64,000 nucleotides of DNA from contig CAWAFX010000004.1 in the NCBI GenBank assembly GCA_963781495.1, positions 62,001-126,000 of the forward strand, read 5' to 3'. Shown here piece by piece: positions 52,492 to 61,627 of the stretch. Every line of letters starts with the position of its first letter. Position 1 is the first letter of the stretch. The notes under the pieces are model-generated. The model saw only the letters and a program-made list of their open reading frames with translations, had not been told where the DNA came from and made no database searches. The position numbers and the translations under genes are program-made. Origin of the DNA: Mayfieldus sp963781495 (GTDB lineage Bacteria; Actinomycetota; Thermoleophilia; Solirubrobacterales; 70-9).

Positions 52492-53670
52492 TCAGCCCCC
52501 GGCGATGAAGGCGGCGGCGCGGCCCGCCTCGTGCTCGAGGGAGTGCTCGCGGGCGAGCTCGAGGCCGGCCCGCTGGATCCGCAGCCGCAGCTCGGAATCG
52601 CGGTCCAACAGCAGGATCGCGTCGGCGAGCGCCTGGGCGTCATCCGGAGGGACGAGCAGCGCGGCGGCACCCCCGCCGACCGCCTCGCCGATCCCGCCGA
52701 CGTCGGTGGCGACGATCGGAAGCCCGCAGGCCATCGCCTCCGAGATCACCCCGGGGACCCCCTCCGTGTGGGAGACGTGGACGAAGAGGTCGGCGTCGCG
52801 GTAGAGCTGCATCAGCTCCGGGCCCATCGGCACGAAGCCGGGCAGCTTTAGCCGATCCTCGACACCGGTCTCCGACGCCCGTCGCCGCATTTCCCCGGCG
52901 AGCCTGCCGCGGCCGGCCCAGAGCGCCGCGAAGCGCCCCGGCTTCGCCCGCTCGAGGATCCCCAGCGCCTCGACCAGCAGCAGCGGGTTCTTCTCCGGCT
53001 CGACCCGGCCGACGGTCAACATGCTCACCGTGCCGTCCCAGCTTCGCAGCGGCGCCTCGGCCGGGATCTCGGACTCGCTGATCAGGTTGACCCGGATCGT
53101 CAGCACGTTGGGTCGCGGGGCCCGGTACTGCTCCGCGATCTGGGCCCCGACGACTGTGGTCGGGGTCGTGCGGGCGGCGAGGCGGTAGATGCGGTCGACC
53201 AGCCACAGCGGCGCCAGCAGCGGCGCCCAGCGCCGGCTCGGCAGGCGGCTGCGGAAGTAGCCCATCGTGTCCTGGCGGACCGAGATCACGACCCTGCGGC
53301 GGCGCAGCTTCGCCAGCCCCATCAGGACCAGCCCGACCGGGTGCGAGGCCGAGACCCAGACCGCGTCGACCTCGGCCAGGGCGCGCCAGAGGGCGACGAT
53401 TGTCGCCGGCATCGCCCGCAGCAGAGCCGGGATCTCGCGCAGGCTGCGGTAGTAGGGAAGCGGCACCAGCTCGACCCCCTGCGGGAGCTCGTACGGGGTC
53501 TCGGCGGCATCCTCGGTCCCTTTGGCGATCAGGACCAGGGTCCCGAGGCGCTCGCCGACCGCGGCCGCGAATCGGCTGAAGCCGAGCAGCTCGTCTCCGC
53601 ACCAGATCCGGGTCCCGCCCGCCGCGGACTCGGCGCGGTAGGCGGCATCGACGTAGAGGCCGAGCCGCAT
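52492..53670 (-). CDS. GT4 family glycosyltransferase
   Basis: 392 residues. N-terminal Rossmann region RLGLYVDAAYRAES... then VLISVRQDTMG-like segments; the C-terminal lobe has SMLTVGRVEPEKNPLLLVEALG, ADLFVHVSHTEGVPGVISEAMACGLPIVATDVGG (EX7E). Cytoplasmic. Starts one base after the argD stop and ends two bases before asnB, so it is transcribed with the arginine genes although its role is in glycan synthesis. Confidence 0.9.
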   Translation of the reverse strand: MRLGLYVDAAYRAESAAGGTRIWCGDELLGFSRFAAAVGERLGTLVLIAKGTEDAAETPYELPQGVELVPLPYYRSLREIPALLRAMPATIVALWRALAEVDAVWVSASHPVGLVLMGLAKLRRRRVVISVRQDTMGYFRSRLPSRRWAPLLAPLWLVDRIYRLAARTTPTTVVGAQIAEQYRAPRPNVLTIRVNLISESEIPAEAPLRSWDGTVSMLTVGRVEPEKNPLLLVEALGILERAKPGRFAALWAGRGRLAGEMRRRASETGVEDRLKLPGFVPMGPELMQLYRDADLFVHVSHTEGVPGVISEAMACGLPIVATDVGGIGEAVGGGAAALLVPPDDAQALADAILLLDRDSELRLRIQRAGLELAREHSLEHEAGRAAAFIAGG

Positions 53671-53671
53671 C

Positions 53672-54883
53672 TCAGGCGCCCGAGCCCGCCCGCGTGGCGG
53701 CGATCCCCTCGGCGAGGATCTCCGCTGCCCGGTCGGCCTCGGCGTCGCCGATCACCAGCGGCGGCAGCAGCCGGATCGTCTGCGGCTCGGGGGCGTTGGC
53801 GACCAGCCCGGCCGCGAGCAGTCGCCGGTTGAGCTCGCCGCTGTCGATCCCCTCCTCCAGCCCGACGCCGATCATCAGCCCGCGCCCGCGGACCTCGGCG
53901 ACGCCGTCGATCGCGGCCAGCGACTCGCTCAACTGTGCCCCGAGCTCGCGCACCCTGCGCAGCAGCGCCGGGTCGTCGACGATGTCGAGCACGGCCAGCG
54001 CCGCCGAAGAGGCAAGCGGCCCGGCGGCGAAGGTCGAGCCGTGGTCCCCGGGCTCGAGGACGTCGGCCGCCCCCGGCGCCGCCAGGCAGGCGCCGACCGC
54101 CAGCCCGCCGCCCAGCGCCTTGGCGGTCGTCATCACGTCGGGGCGGACCGGGGTCTGCTCGTGGGCCCAGAGCGAGCCGGTGCGCCCGATCCCGGTCTGG
54201 ATCTCGTCGAGGATCAACAGGGCCCCGGCCTGCTCGCAGGCCTCGCGGGCGGCGACCAGCATTTCGTCGGGAACCGGATAGACGCCGGCCTCGCCCAGCA
54301 ATGGCTCGATCATCACCGCCGCGGTCGACTCGCCGACCGCGGCGCGCAGCGCTTCGGGGTCGTCGATCGGGACCGAGACGAAGCCGGGCAGCATCGGGGC
54401 GAAGTCGGGATTGGCCGCCAGCCCCGGGGTGGCCGCCAGCGAGCCCATCGTGCGGCCGTGGAAGGCGCGCTCGAGGCTGACGATCTGCGGCGCGTCGATC
54501 CCGCGCCGGTGGGCGTGCTTGCGGGCGAGCTTGATCGCGCACTCGTTGGCCTCGGTGCCGGAGTTGGTCAGAAAGGCCCTGCCGCCGAGGCCCGACTCGC
54601 AGAGACGCTCGGCCAGGCGCACCCCGGGCTCGGTGTAGAAGAGGTTGGAGACGTGGATCAGCCTCCCGGCCTGCTCGCGCACCGCTTCGACGACGGCCGG
54701 GTGGCAGTGGCCGACCGAGCAGACCGAGACCCCGGAGACGAAGTCGAGGTACTCGTTGCCGTCGGCGTCCCAGAGCTTCGCCCCCTCCCCGCGCACGAAC
54801 TCGACCGGAGCCCGCTTGTAGGTCTGCATCACATAGCGCGACTCGAGCTCGCGCAGGTCGTCGAGCCCGGTGGCCGGGCTCAC
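53672..54883 (-). CDS. argD: Acetylornithine aminotransferase
   Basis: PLP class III aminotransferase, 403 residues. YLDFVSGVSVCSVGHCHPAVVEA, LFYTEPGVRLAERL, LILDEIQTGIGRTGSLWA, and the PLP lysine in MTTAKALGGGLAVGACLA (about residue 245). Converts N-acetylglutamate-semialdehyde to N-acetylornithine. GTG start at 54883 forms a GTGA overlap with argB. Confidence 0.93.
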   Translation of the reverse strand: MSPATGLDDLRELESRYVMQTYKRAPVEFVRGEGAKLWDADGNEYLDFVSGVSVCSVGHCHPAVVEAVREQAGRLIHVSNLFYTEPGVRLAERLCESGLGGRAFLTNSGTEANECAIKLARKHAHRRGIDAPQIVSLERAFHGRTMGSLAATPGLAANPDFAPMLPGFVSVPIDDPEALRAAVGESTAAVMIEPLLGEAGVYPVPDEMLVAAREACEQAGALLILDEIQTGIGRTGSLWAHEQTPVRPDVMTTAKALGGGLAVGACLAAPGAADVLEPGDHGSTFAAGPLASSAALAVLDIVDDPALLRRVRELGAQLSESLAAIDGVAEVRGRGLMIGVGLEEGIDSGELNRRLLAAGLVANAPEPQTIRLLPPLVIGDAEADRAAEILAEGIAATRAGSGA

Positions 54884-55731
54884 GGCGTCACCATCGTCCC
54901 GATCCCGGCGTCGGTGAAGAGCTCCAGCAGCAGGCTGTGCGGCTTGCGGCCGTCGATGATGTGGGCGTACTGGGTGCCGCCGCGGATCGCGTCGACGCAG
55001 GCCTGGAGCTTGGGCCGCATGCCGCCGCCGACCGAGCCCAGCCGGGCCTCGACCTCCTCGACGCTGGCGCGCGAGATCAGCGAGTCCTCAGACTCGGGGT
55101 CGCCGAGCCAGCCGATCACGTCGGTGAGGAAGATCGCCTTGTAGGCCCCCAGCGCGGCTGCGACCTTGCCCGCCGCCTCGTCGGCGTTGACGTTGTAGGA
55201 GTTGCCCTCGCGGTCGGCGCCGGCGGAGGCGACGACCGGGATGTAGTCGGCGGCGACGTGGTTGATCACGCCGGCGTCGACATGCTGGATCGCCCCCACC
55301 TGGCCGACCTCGGCGGCGTTGGCGACCGGGCCGACCTCGAACAGCCAGCCGTCCTCGCCCGAGAGCCCGACCGCCCGCTGCCCATGGCGGTTGAGGCGCA
55401 GGACGATGTCGGAGTTGAGCTTGCCGAGCAGGACCATCTTCGCCACCTCGACGGTCTCCGGATCGGAGACCCGCAACCCCTCGTGGAAGCGCACCTCCAT
55501 CCCCAGCCGCTCCATGTAGCTGGTGATCTCCGGCCCGCCGCCGTGGACGATCACCGGGTTCAGGCCCACGTACTTGAGCAGCACGACGTCGGTCGCGAAG
55601 GCCTCTCGCAGCGAGTCGTCGCGCATCGCCGCGCCGCCGTACTTGATCACCACGGTGCGGCCGTGGAACTCACGGATGTAGGGCAGCGCCTCCAAAAGGA
55701 GGCTGACGTTGGTGTTCGGAGCCTCGGTCAC
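54880..55731 (-). CDS. argB: Acetylglutamate kinase
   Basis: 283 residues. Amino-acid-kinase fold with VVIKYGGAAM near residue 24, NPVIVHGGGPEI, and VGGGMRPKLQACVDAIRGG in the C-terminal half. Phosphorylates N-acetylglutamate, usually the feedback-controlled step of arginine synthesis. GTG start overlaps the argJ stop by 4 nt. Confidence 0.95.
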   Translation of the reverse strand: MTEAPNTNVSLLLEALPYIREFHGRTVVIKYGGAAMRDDSLREAFATDVVLLKYVGLNPVIVHGGGPEITSYMERLGMEVRFHEGLRVSDPETVEVAKMVLLGKLNSDIVLRLNRHGQRAVGLSGEDGWLFEVGPVANAAEVGQVGAIQHVDAGVINHVAADYIPVVASAGADREGNSYNVNADEAAGKVAAALGAYKAIFLTDVIGWLGDPESEDSLISRASVEEVEARLGSVGGGMRPKLQACVDAIRGGTQYAHIIDGRKPHSLLLELFTDAGIGTMVTP

Positions 55732-56879
55732 GTCGTGTACTCGGCGTTGAGCTTCACGTAGTCGTAGGTCAGATCGCTGAAGAACATGTGGGCGCCGGCC
55801 TCGCCGCGGCCCAGCCGCACCGAGAGCTGCGCCTCCGGCTCTTCGCCGGCCAGCTCGTCGGCGTCGATCTCCGCCGGGCCGAGCTCGGCCAGCTGCTCGC
55901 CGGCCAGCGCCATCCCGGCCGCCTGCGCGATCCGGCCCCAGTTGGGGTCGCGGCCGAACAGCGCCGTCTTGACCAGCGGCGAGTTGGCGATCGCCCGCGC
56001 CACCCGCTCGGCCTCCTCGGCGTCGGCTGCCTCGGCGACCTCCACCCTGCCGGTCCGGGTCGCCCCCTCGCCGTCGCGGACGACCTCCAGCGCCAGCTGC
56101 AGCAGGACCGCCTCCAGCAGCCCCGCCGGCAGTGGGCGGCCGGCGGCGCCGGTGGCCTGCAGCAGCAGGGTGTCGTTGGTGCTCATCTGGCCGTCGACGC
56201 TGATCCGCTCGAACGAGCCCGCGGCGGCGTCGCGCAGCTCCCCCTCCGGATCGTCGACCGCGGCGTCGGTCTGCACGAAGGCGAGCAGGGTGGCGAAGCC
56301 GGGCTCCATCATCCCCGCCCCCTTTGCCTGGGCCGAAAGGGTTATGCCGTCGAGCTTGACCGTGCAGCGCTTCGGCCAGCGGTCGGTGGTGCAGATTGCG
56401 GCCGCGAAGTCATCGCCGCCGGAGGGGGCCAGAGCGGCGGCGGCCTGCTCGATCCCGCCCCGCACCGCGGCGATGTCGAGCGGCACCCCGATCACCCCGG
56501 TCTCGGCGACCGCGACCGCCTCCGGCTTGACCCCGAGCGCGCCGGCAGCCGTGTCGCGCATCTCCAGGGCGTCGGCGTAGCCCTGCTCGCCGGTGGCGGC
56601 GTTGGCGTTGCCGGAGTTGACCACCGCGGCCCGCAGCGAGTCCAGCCGGCAGCGCTCGCGGCAGACGCGGATTGGCGCCGCGGCGGCGGCGTTGCGGGTC
56701 AGAAGCGCCGCCGAGGAGACCCCATCGGCGTCGCAGGCGACCAGCGCCAAGTCGGTCTCGCCGCCGCCCTTGAGGCCGCAGGCGACGCCGGCGGCGCGAA
56801 AGCCCGGCGCGAGCTGGGCGGGGTCGAGCTCCTCAACGCCGTCCGGCGGCTGCACCCAGCGGGAGCGGAAGAAGCTCAT
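55728..56879 (-). CDS. argJ: Glutamate N-acetyltransferase (ornithine acetyltransferase)
   Basis: 383 residues from ATG 56879, overlapping the argC stop (ATGA). ArgJ recycles acetyl groups by moving them from N-acetylornithine to glutamate. The self-cleavage Thr is in AKGAGMMEPGFATLLAF (about residue 190). Also GGGETDLALVACD and DPNWGRIAQAAGMA. Cleavage gives the usual alpha and beta chains. Confidence 0.93.
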   Translation of the reverse strand: MSFFRSRWVQPPDGVEELDPAQLAPGFRAAGVACGLKGGGETDLALVACDADGVSSAALLTRNAAAAAPIRVCRERCRLDSLRAAVVNSGNANAATGEQGYADALEMRDTAAGALGVKPEAVAVAETGVIGVPLDIAAVRGGIEQAAAALAPSGGDDFAAAICTTDRWPKRCTVKLDGITLSAQAKGAGMMEPGFATLLAFVQTDAAVDDPEGELRDAAAGSFERISVDGQMSTNDTLLLQATGAAGRPLPAGLLEAVLLQLALEVVRDGEGATRTGRVEVAEAADAEEAERVARAIANSPLVKTALFGRDPNWGRIAQAAGMALAGEQLAELGPAEIDADELAGEEPEAQLSVRLGRGEAGAHMFFSDLTYDYVKLNAEYTT

Positions 56880-57904
56880 GCCAACCCCTCGGTCTCGTCG
56901 ATGCCGAGCATCAGGTTGAGGTTCTGGATCGCCTGGCTCGAGGCCCCCTTCCAGAGGTTGTCGATCGCCGCCAGCACGATCACCTTCGGCCCGTTGAGCA
57001 CAGCGTGCACGTGGCACTCGTTGCTGTCGCGGACGTCGCGCACCCCGGGCGGGTCGTCGACGAGACGGACGAAGGGCTCGTCCGCATAGCGCTGCTCGTA
57101 GAGCGAGCGCAGCTCGGATGCCTCGATCTCGCGCCCCGGGGTGACGAAGCAGGTCACCAGCTCGCCCTGGTCGAGCGGCAGCAGGTGGGGAACGAAGGTC
57201 AGCGGTCCGTCGTAGCCCAGGCCCGCCAGCTCCTGCTGCATCTCCGGCGTGTGGCGGTGGGCGTCGACCTTGTAGGCGAACGCGTTCTCGGCCAGAGTCA
57301 CGAAGTGCATCTCGTCGCCACCGCCGCGGCCGGCCCCGGAGATGCCCTGGGCCGCGTTGACGGCGACGTCGGCGATCAGCCCCGCCTCGGCGAGCGGCGC
57401 CAGGGCCAGCACAGCGGCGGTCGGATAGCAGCCGGGGTTGGCGACCAGCTCGGCGCCGCGGATCTGCTCGCGGTGAAGTTCGGGCAGCCCATAGGCGGCG
57501 TCGGCGATCAGCTCCGGCTCGCCGTGCGGGCCGTACCACTTGGCGTAGAGCTCGGGGTCGCGGAGACGGAAGTCGGCCGAGAGGTCGACGACCTGGAGCC
57601 CGAGGCCGCGCATCTCGGCGACAACGGGCGCCGAGGCGGCGTGCGGGTAGGCGACGATCGCGGCGTCGATGCCGTCCAGCATCTCGAGGTCGAGCTCGGC
57701 CAGCTCCAGCGAGACCCGGTAGCGCGGGTAGAGCCGGTCCAGCCGCTTGCCGGGATCGCTGCGGCCGGTGATCGCCGCCAGCTCGAGCCGTGGGTGATCC
57801 CAGACCAGCTGCGCCGCGAGCGCCCCGGCAAAGCCGGAGGCGCCGGCGACGATCACCCGGGCCGCCGGATCCCCGTCGAGGTGCTGTTCGCCGGGCCTAC
57901 TCAC
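56876..57904 (-). CDS. argC: N-acetyl-gamma-glutamyl-phosphate reductase
   Basis: 342 residues. Rossmann start VIVAGASGFAGALAAQL; the catalytic Cys is in ANPGCYPTAAVLAL (about residue 153); GISGAGRGGGDEMHF and VPHLLPLDQGE are conserved. NADPH-dependent reduction of N-acetylglutamyl phosphate. The ATG overlaps the pheT stop by 8 nt, joining the arg genes to the pheST transcript. Confidence 0.95.
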   Translation of the reverse strand: MSRPGEQHLDGDPAARVIVAGASGFAGALAAQLVWDHPRLELAAITGRSDPGKRLDRLYPRYRVSLELAELDLEMLDGIDAAIVAYPHAASAPVVAEMRGLGLQVVDLSADFRLRDPELYAKWYGPHGEPELIADAAYGLPELHREQIRGAELVANPGCYPTAAVLALAPLAEAGLIADVAVNAAQGISGAGRGGGDEMHFVTLAENAFAYKVDAHRHTPEMQQELAGLGYDGPLTFVPHLLPLDQGELVTCFVTPGREIEASELRSLYEQRYADEPFVRLVDDPPGVRDVRDSNECHVHAVLNGPKVIVLAAIDNLWKGASSQAIQNLNLMLGIDETEGLA

Positions 57905-60428
57905 GCAGCGAGCCTCCGAGCTCGGCGAGCCGGGAGCGGATCTGCTCGCGCAGCTTCGCGACCTCCTCGTCGGTCAGGGTCCGGTCCGGGGCCCGGAAGC
58001 TGAGCCGCAGGGCGAGGCTCTTGCGCCCCTCGCCGACCTGCTGGCCGCGATAGAGGTCGAAGACGGCCGCCGAGCGCAGCAGCTCGCCGCCGCCGCTGAG
58101 CACGGCGTCGCGCACCTGCTCGGCCGGGACGTCCTCGTCGACGACGACCGCGAGGTCCTGGTGCACAGCGGGAAAGCTGGTCACGTCCTCGTACTGCTCA
58201 CGCCCCAGCGATGCCGCGGCCGCCAGCGGGCCGAGGTCGATCTCGAACCCAGCCGCCGCCTCGATGTCCCATTGGCGGCAGACCAGGGGATGGAGCTCGC
58301 CCAGCCAGCCGGCCTCGGCGCCGCCGAAGCGGACCCGGGCGGCCCGCCCCGGGTGCAGGAAGGGCTCGCCGCCCGGCTCGACCGCCAGCTCGGCGCCGAG
58401 CTGCGCCGCCAGCGCCTCCAGCACGCCCTTGAGCGAGTAGAAATCCGCCGTCGCGCCGTCGCGCCAGCTCGGCGCCGCCAGCGGCCCGACCGCGAGGCAG
58501 CAGATCCGCTGCGGCTCGTAGGCGGGGGCCGGGCGGCGGCCGGCGAAGCCACCGCCCAACACACTCGGCACGTCCTCAGCTCCGCTTCCGGGCGGGCCGA
58601 GGTCGCTGGCAGGACGGTCTTTGAGGTAGGCCCGCCCGGACTCGTAAAGGGCCACCCGCTCGGCGCCGTGGGCGAGGTTATAGCGGACCGCGTCGAGCAG
58701 GCTGCCGAGCAGCGTCGTGCGCAGCTGCGAGTGGTCGAGCGAGAGCGGGTTGGAGACCCGGATCGGCGCCGCGCGGGGATCGCCGTCGCCGAGCCGCAGC
58801 CGTGCCGCCATCGCCGGGTCGGCAAGGCTGAGGTTGACCACGGCGCCGAAGCCGAGGTCGCGGACCACGTCCTCGGCCCGGCGGCGCAGCGCCTGCTCGC
58901 GGCTAAGCCGCCCGCCCTGGCCGACCGCCTCCGGGAGCGTCGCCGGCAGATGCTCGTCGTAGCCGTGGATCCGCCCCACCTCCTCGATCAGGTCGACCTC
59001 GCGCTGGACGTCGTAGTGGCGATCGACGGGAACCTCGGCCTCCAGCTCGCCGTCATTGCGGTCGACCCCGAAGCCGAGCCGGCCGAGGTAGGTCTCGCAC
59101 TGCTCGGGCTCGATCCGCATCCCCAGCAGGGCATCCGCCCTGTCGACCCGCAGCCCGACCCGGTGCGGTGCCGGGATCGCGGCCGCTTCGTCGATCGTCC
59201 CCGGGACCATCCGCGCGCCGCAGAGCTCGACGATCAGCCGCGAGGCGATCGCCTGGGCGCGCAGCGTCAACGCCGGGTGCAGCTGCTTCTCGAACCGGTT
59301 CGAGGCCTCCGAGCGCAGCCCGAGCCTGCGCGAGGTGCGGAGGATGTTGACCCCGTTCCAGGTCGCGACCTCGAGCAGCAGCCGGGTCGTCGAGTCGGAG
59401 ACCTCGGAGACCTGGCCGCCCATGATCCCGGCGACACCGGAAGGGGCGTTCTGGTCGCACACAAGAACCGCGTCGGAGTCGAAGCTGCGCTCGACGCCGT
59501 CGAGGGTCGTCATCTTCTCGCCCTCGGCCGCGCGGCGGACGATCAGCTCGCCACCCGGGACCTGGTCGAGGTCGAATGCGTGCAGCGGCTGGGCGGTCAG
59601 CAGCATCACGTAGTTGGTGATGTCGACGAGGTTGTTGATCGGGCGCTGCCCGGCCGCGATCAGGCGTGCCTTCAGCCACAGCGGCGAAGGCCCGATCTGC
59701 AGGTCGGTGAAGACGCGGGCGGTGAAACGCGGACAGAGCTCTGGCACCTCGACCTTGACCGAGGCGTAGTCGGAGGCCTCGCCCTCCCCGCTCGCCTCCG
59801 CGTCCTCGCTCCAGGGAGGATCGGCCAGCGGCGCGGCGGTTATCGCGTGCACCTCGCGGGCGACGCCGTAGACACCGAAGCAGTCGACGCGGTTGGAATG
59901 CACCTCCAGCTCCAGCACCGGCTCGGCCAGCGGCAGGACAGCCGCAAGCGGCTGTCCTGGAGAAAGGCTCGCCGCCTCCTCAGCTCCGCTTCCGGGGGCG
60001 CCGAGGTCCCCGTCGCTCAACGCAACTATCCCTGCCGCGCCCTCCCCGATCTGCAGCTCCGCCTCGGAGAGGATCATCCCGTCGGACTCGACCCCGCGCA
60101 GCTTCGCCTTGCCGAGCTTCTCGCCGCCCGGCATCGTCGCCCCGGGCAGCGCCACCGGCACCGTCTGCCCGGCGGCGACGTTGGGCGCCCCGCAGACGAT
60201 CGTCCGCGTCCCGTCGCCGGTGTCGACCTCGCAGACGCTGAGCCGGTCGGCGTCGGGGTGCGGCTCGACCGCGACCACCCTGCCGATCACGAACCCCTCC
60301 GCCGAGGGCGGGCCGACGTAGGAGACCCCTTCGACGTCGGTCGTCCGCAGCGCGATCAGGTTCAGCAGCTCCTCGGCCCCGAGGCCGGGATCGCAGTACT
60401 CGCGCAGCCAGGAGTAGGGCACCTTCAT
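57897..60428 (-). CDS. pheT: Phenylalanyl-tRNA synthetase beta subunit
   Basis: 843 residues. Starts KVPYSWLREYCDPGL; tRNA-binding OB domain (VIGRVVAVEPHPDADRLSVCEVDTGDG...), B3/B4 editing region, and C-terminal ferredoxin-like anticodon domain (FPAVHQDLAVVVDEDVPAEQV). It contains two similar inserts: DGDLGAPGSGAEEAASL near residue 143 and ASDLGPPGSGAEDVPSV near 610, encoded by the duplicated repeat described separately, and a 12-bp perfect hairpin near residue 160. The reading frame stays open through all of them. Confidence 0.95.
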   Translation of the reverse strand: MKVPYSWLREYCDPGLGAEELLNLIALRTTDVEGVSYVGPPSAEGFVIGRVVAVEPHPDADRLSVCEVDTGDGTRTIVCGAPNVAAGQTVPVALPGATMPGGEKLGKAKLRGVESDGMILSEAELQIGEGAAGIVALSDGDLGAPGSGAEEAASLSPGQPLAAVLPLAEPVLELEVHSNRVDCFGVYGVAREVHAITAAPLADPPWSEDAEASGEGEASDYASVKVEVPELCPRFTARVFTDLQIGPSPLWLKARLIAAGQRPINNLVDITNYVMLLTAQPLHAFDLDQVPGGELIVRRAAEGEKMTTLDGVERSFDSDAVLVCDQNAPSGVAGIMGGQVSEVSDSTTRLLLEVATWNGVNILRTSRRLGLRSEASNRFEKQLHPALTLRAQAIASRLIVELCGARMVPGTIDEAAAIPAPHRVGLRVDRADALLGMRIEPEQCETYLGRLGFGVDRNDGELEAEVPVDRHYDVQREVDLIEEVGRIHGYDEHLPATLPEAVGQGGRLSREQALRRRAEDVVRDLGFGAVVNLSLADPAMAARLRLGDGDPRAAPIRVSNPLSLDHSQLRTTLLGSLLDAVRYNLAHGAERVALYESGRAYLKDRPASDLGPPGSGAEDVPSVLGGGFAGRRPAPAYEPQRICCLAVGPLAAPSWRDGATADFYSLKGVLEALAAQLGAELAVEPGGEPFLHPGRAARVRFGGAEAGWLGELHPLVCRQWDIEAAAGFEIDLGPLAAAASLGREQYEDVTSFPAVHQDLAVVVDEDVPAEQVRDAVLSGGGELLRSAAVFDLYRGQQVGEGRKSLALRLSFRAPDRTLTDEEVAKLREQIRSRLAELGGSLRE
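58573..58604. repeat. In-gene repeat, pheT copy 1
   Basis: A 20-base core TCCTCAGCTCCGCTTCCGGG is identical to the copy at 59977, followed by 12 bases with two differences. It encodes the PheT insert ASDLGPPGSGAEDV in the same frame as the other copy. Confidence 0.7.
59934..60008. repeat. In-gene repeat, pheT copy 2, with hairpin
   Basis: The 20-base core recurs at 59977-59996 and continues to 60008. Next to it lies a perfect hairpin, CAGGACAGCCGC (59934-59945) with GCGGCTGTCCTG (59948-59959), loop AA. It encodes DGDLGAPGSGAEEA and the following SPGQPLAAVLPLAE. Both copies keep the same reading frame. Confidence 0.7.
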
Positions 60429-61627
60429 CGGAACTGCTCCAGCACCCGGACGTCGTTCTCGAAGAACTTGCGCAGGTCGGGGATGCCGTGCTTGAGCATC
60501 GCGATCCGCTCGATCCCCATCCCGAAGGCGAAGCCCTGCACCTTCTCGGGGTCATAGCCCTTGTCGGCGACGAAGCCGAAGACGTTGGGGTCGACCATCC
60601 CGGAGCCGAGGATCTCGATCCAGCCCGTGCCCTTGCAGATCGAGCAGCGGCCGCCGGGGTCTGATGGGCCGGCACTTTGTGCCGGCACAGGCTGGTCAGG
60701 CGGCGAAGCCGCCACAGGTATTTGGCCCGAGCCGCCGCAGCGAAAGCAGGAGACGTCGACCTCGATGCTGGGCTCGGTGAAGGGGAAGAAGCCGGGCCGG
60801 AAGCGGGTCTCGCGCTCGGGGCCGAACAGCGCCCGCGCCAGCTCGTCCAGGGTCCCCTTGAGGTCGGCGAGGGTGATGTCCTCGGCCACCGCCAGCCCCT
60901 CGACCTGGTGAAAGACCGGGCTGTGGGTGGCGTCGAAGGGATCGCTGCGATAGCAGCGGCCGGGGACGACGACGAAGATCGGCGGTTCCCGGGTCTCCAT
61001 CGCGCGCACCTGCATCGGCGAGGTGTGGGTGCGCAGGACGACGTCCTCGGGACCGGGCGGCAGCGGGTCCCCGGAGACCTCCTCGCCCGGGTGGCTGGGA
61101 GCCGGATCGAGCAGCAGGCCCTCGCTGAGGCTCGACGGGTCGACGTAGAAGGTGTCCTGCGCCATCCGCGCCGGGTGGCCCGGCGGATGGTTCAGCGCGG
61201 TGAAGTTGTAGTAATCGAGCTCGACTTCGGGCCCCTCCATCACCCGGTAGCCGAGGCCGACGAAGACGTCCTCGATCTCGCGCGCCGTGCGCTGCAGCAG
61301 GCTGCGCGCGGCCGCCGGCGCCGCCGGCGCTCCCGGCAGGGTGACGTCGATGCGGTCCTCGGCCAGGCGGGCGTCGAGCTCGGACGAGTCGAGCTCGGCG
61401 GCGCGCTCGGCGAGCAGCGACTCCAGCGACCCGCGGGCCTGGTTTCCGGCCTTGCCCACCGGCCCGCGCTGGTCGTCGGGGAGGTCGGAGATCCCGCGCA
61501 GGATCCCGGTCAGCTCGGCCTTGCGGCCCAGGTAGCGGACCCGCAGCTGCTCGAGCTCAGCGGTCGTCGCGGCGCCGGCGATCGCCTCCTGGGCCTCGCC
61601 CCTGATCTGCTCGATCCGATCAACCAC
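60425..61627 (-). CDS. pheS: Phenylalanyl-tRNA synthetase alpha subunit
   Basis: Class II catalytic subunit. The GTG at 61627 is preferred (GGAAGG eight bases upstream); GTG 61636 is an alternative, overlapping trmH more. Motif blocks GYRVMEGPEVELDYYNF, LRTHTSPMQVRAM, VFHQVEGLAVAEDI and GFAFGMGIERIAMLKHGI are intact. A Cys-rich loop (CFRCGG ... CSICKGTGWIEILG) is interrupted by an insert reading IPVAASPPDQPVPAQSAGPS, encoded by double-hairpin copy C. A second family-atypical insert is near residues 160-190 (SHPGEEVSGDPLPPGPED). About 400 residues. Confidence 0.95.
   Translation of the reverse strand: MVDRIEQIRGEAQEAIAGAATTAELEQLRVRYLGRKAELTGILRGISDLPDDQRGPVGKAGNQARGSLESLLAERAAELDSSELDARLAEDRIDVTLPGAPAAPAAARSLLQRTAREIEDVFVGLGYRVMEGPEVELDYYNFTALNHPPGHPARMAQDTFYVDPSSLSEGLLLDPAPSHPGEEVSGDPLPPGPEDVVLRTHTSPMQVRAMETREPPIFVVVPGRCYRSDPFDATHSPVFHQVEGLAVAEDITLADLKGTLDELARALFGPERETRFRPGFFPFTEPSIEVDVSCFRCGGSGQIPVAASPPDQPVPAQSAGPSDPGGRCSICKGTGWIEILGSGMVDPNVFGFVADKGYDPEKVQGFAFGMGIERIAMLKHGIPDLRKFFENDVRVLEQFR
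60669..60714. repeat. Double-hairpin element, copy C, in frame inside pheS
   Basis: First stem GCCGGCAC/GTGCCGGC (60669-60676 and 60680-60687, loop TTT), spacer ACAGGCTGGTCA (60688-60699), second hairpin GGCGGC-GAA-GCCGCC (60700-60714). The second hairpin is identical to copy A; the first differs by changes kept paired. It encodes part of the extra segment in the Cys-rich loop of PheS. Confidence 0.85.
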
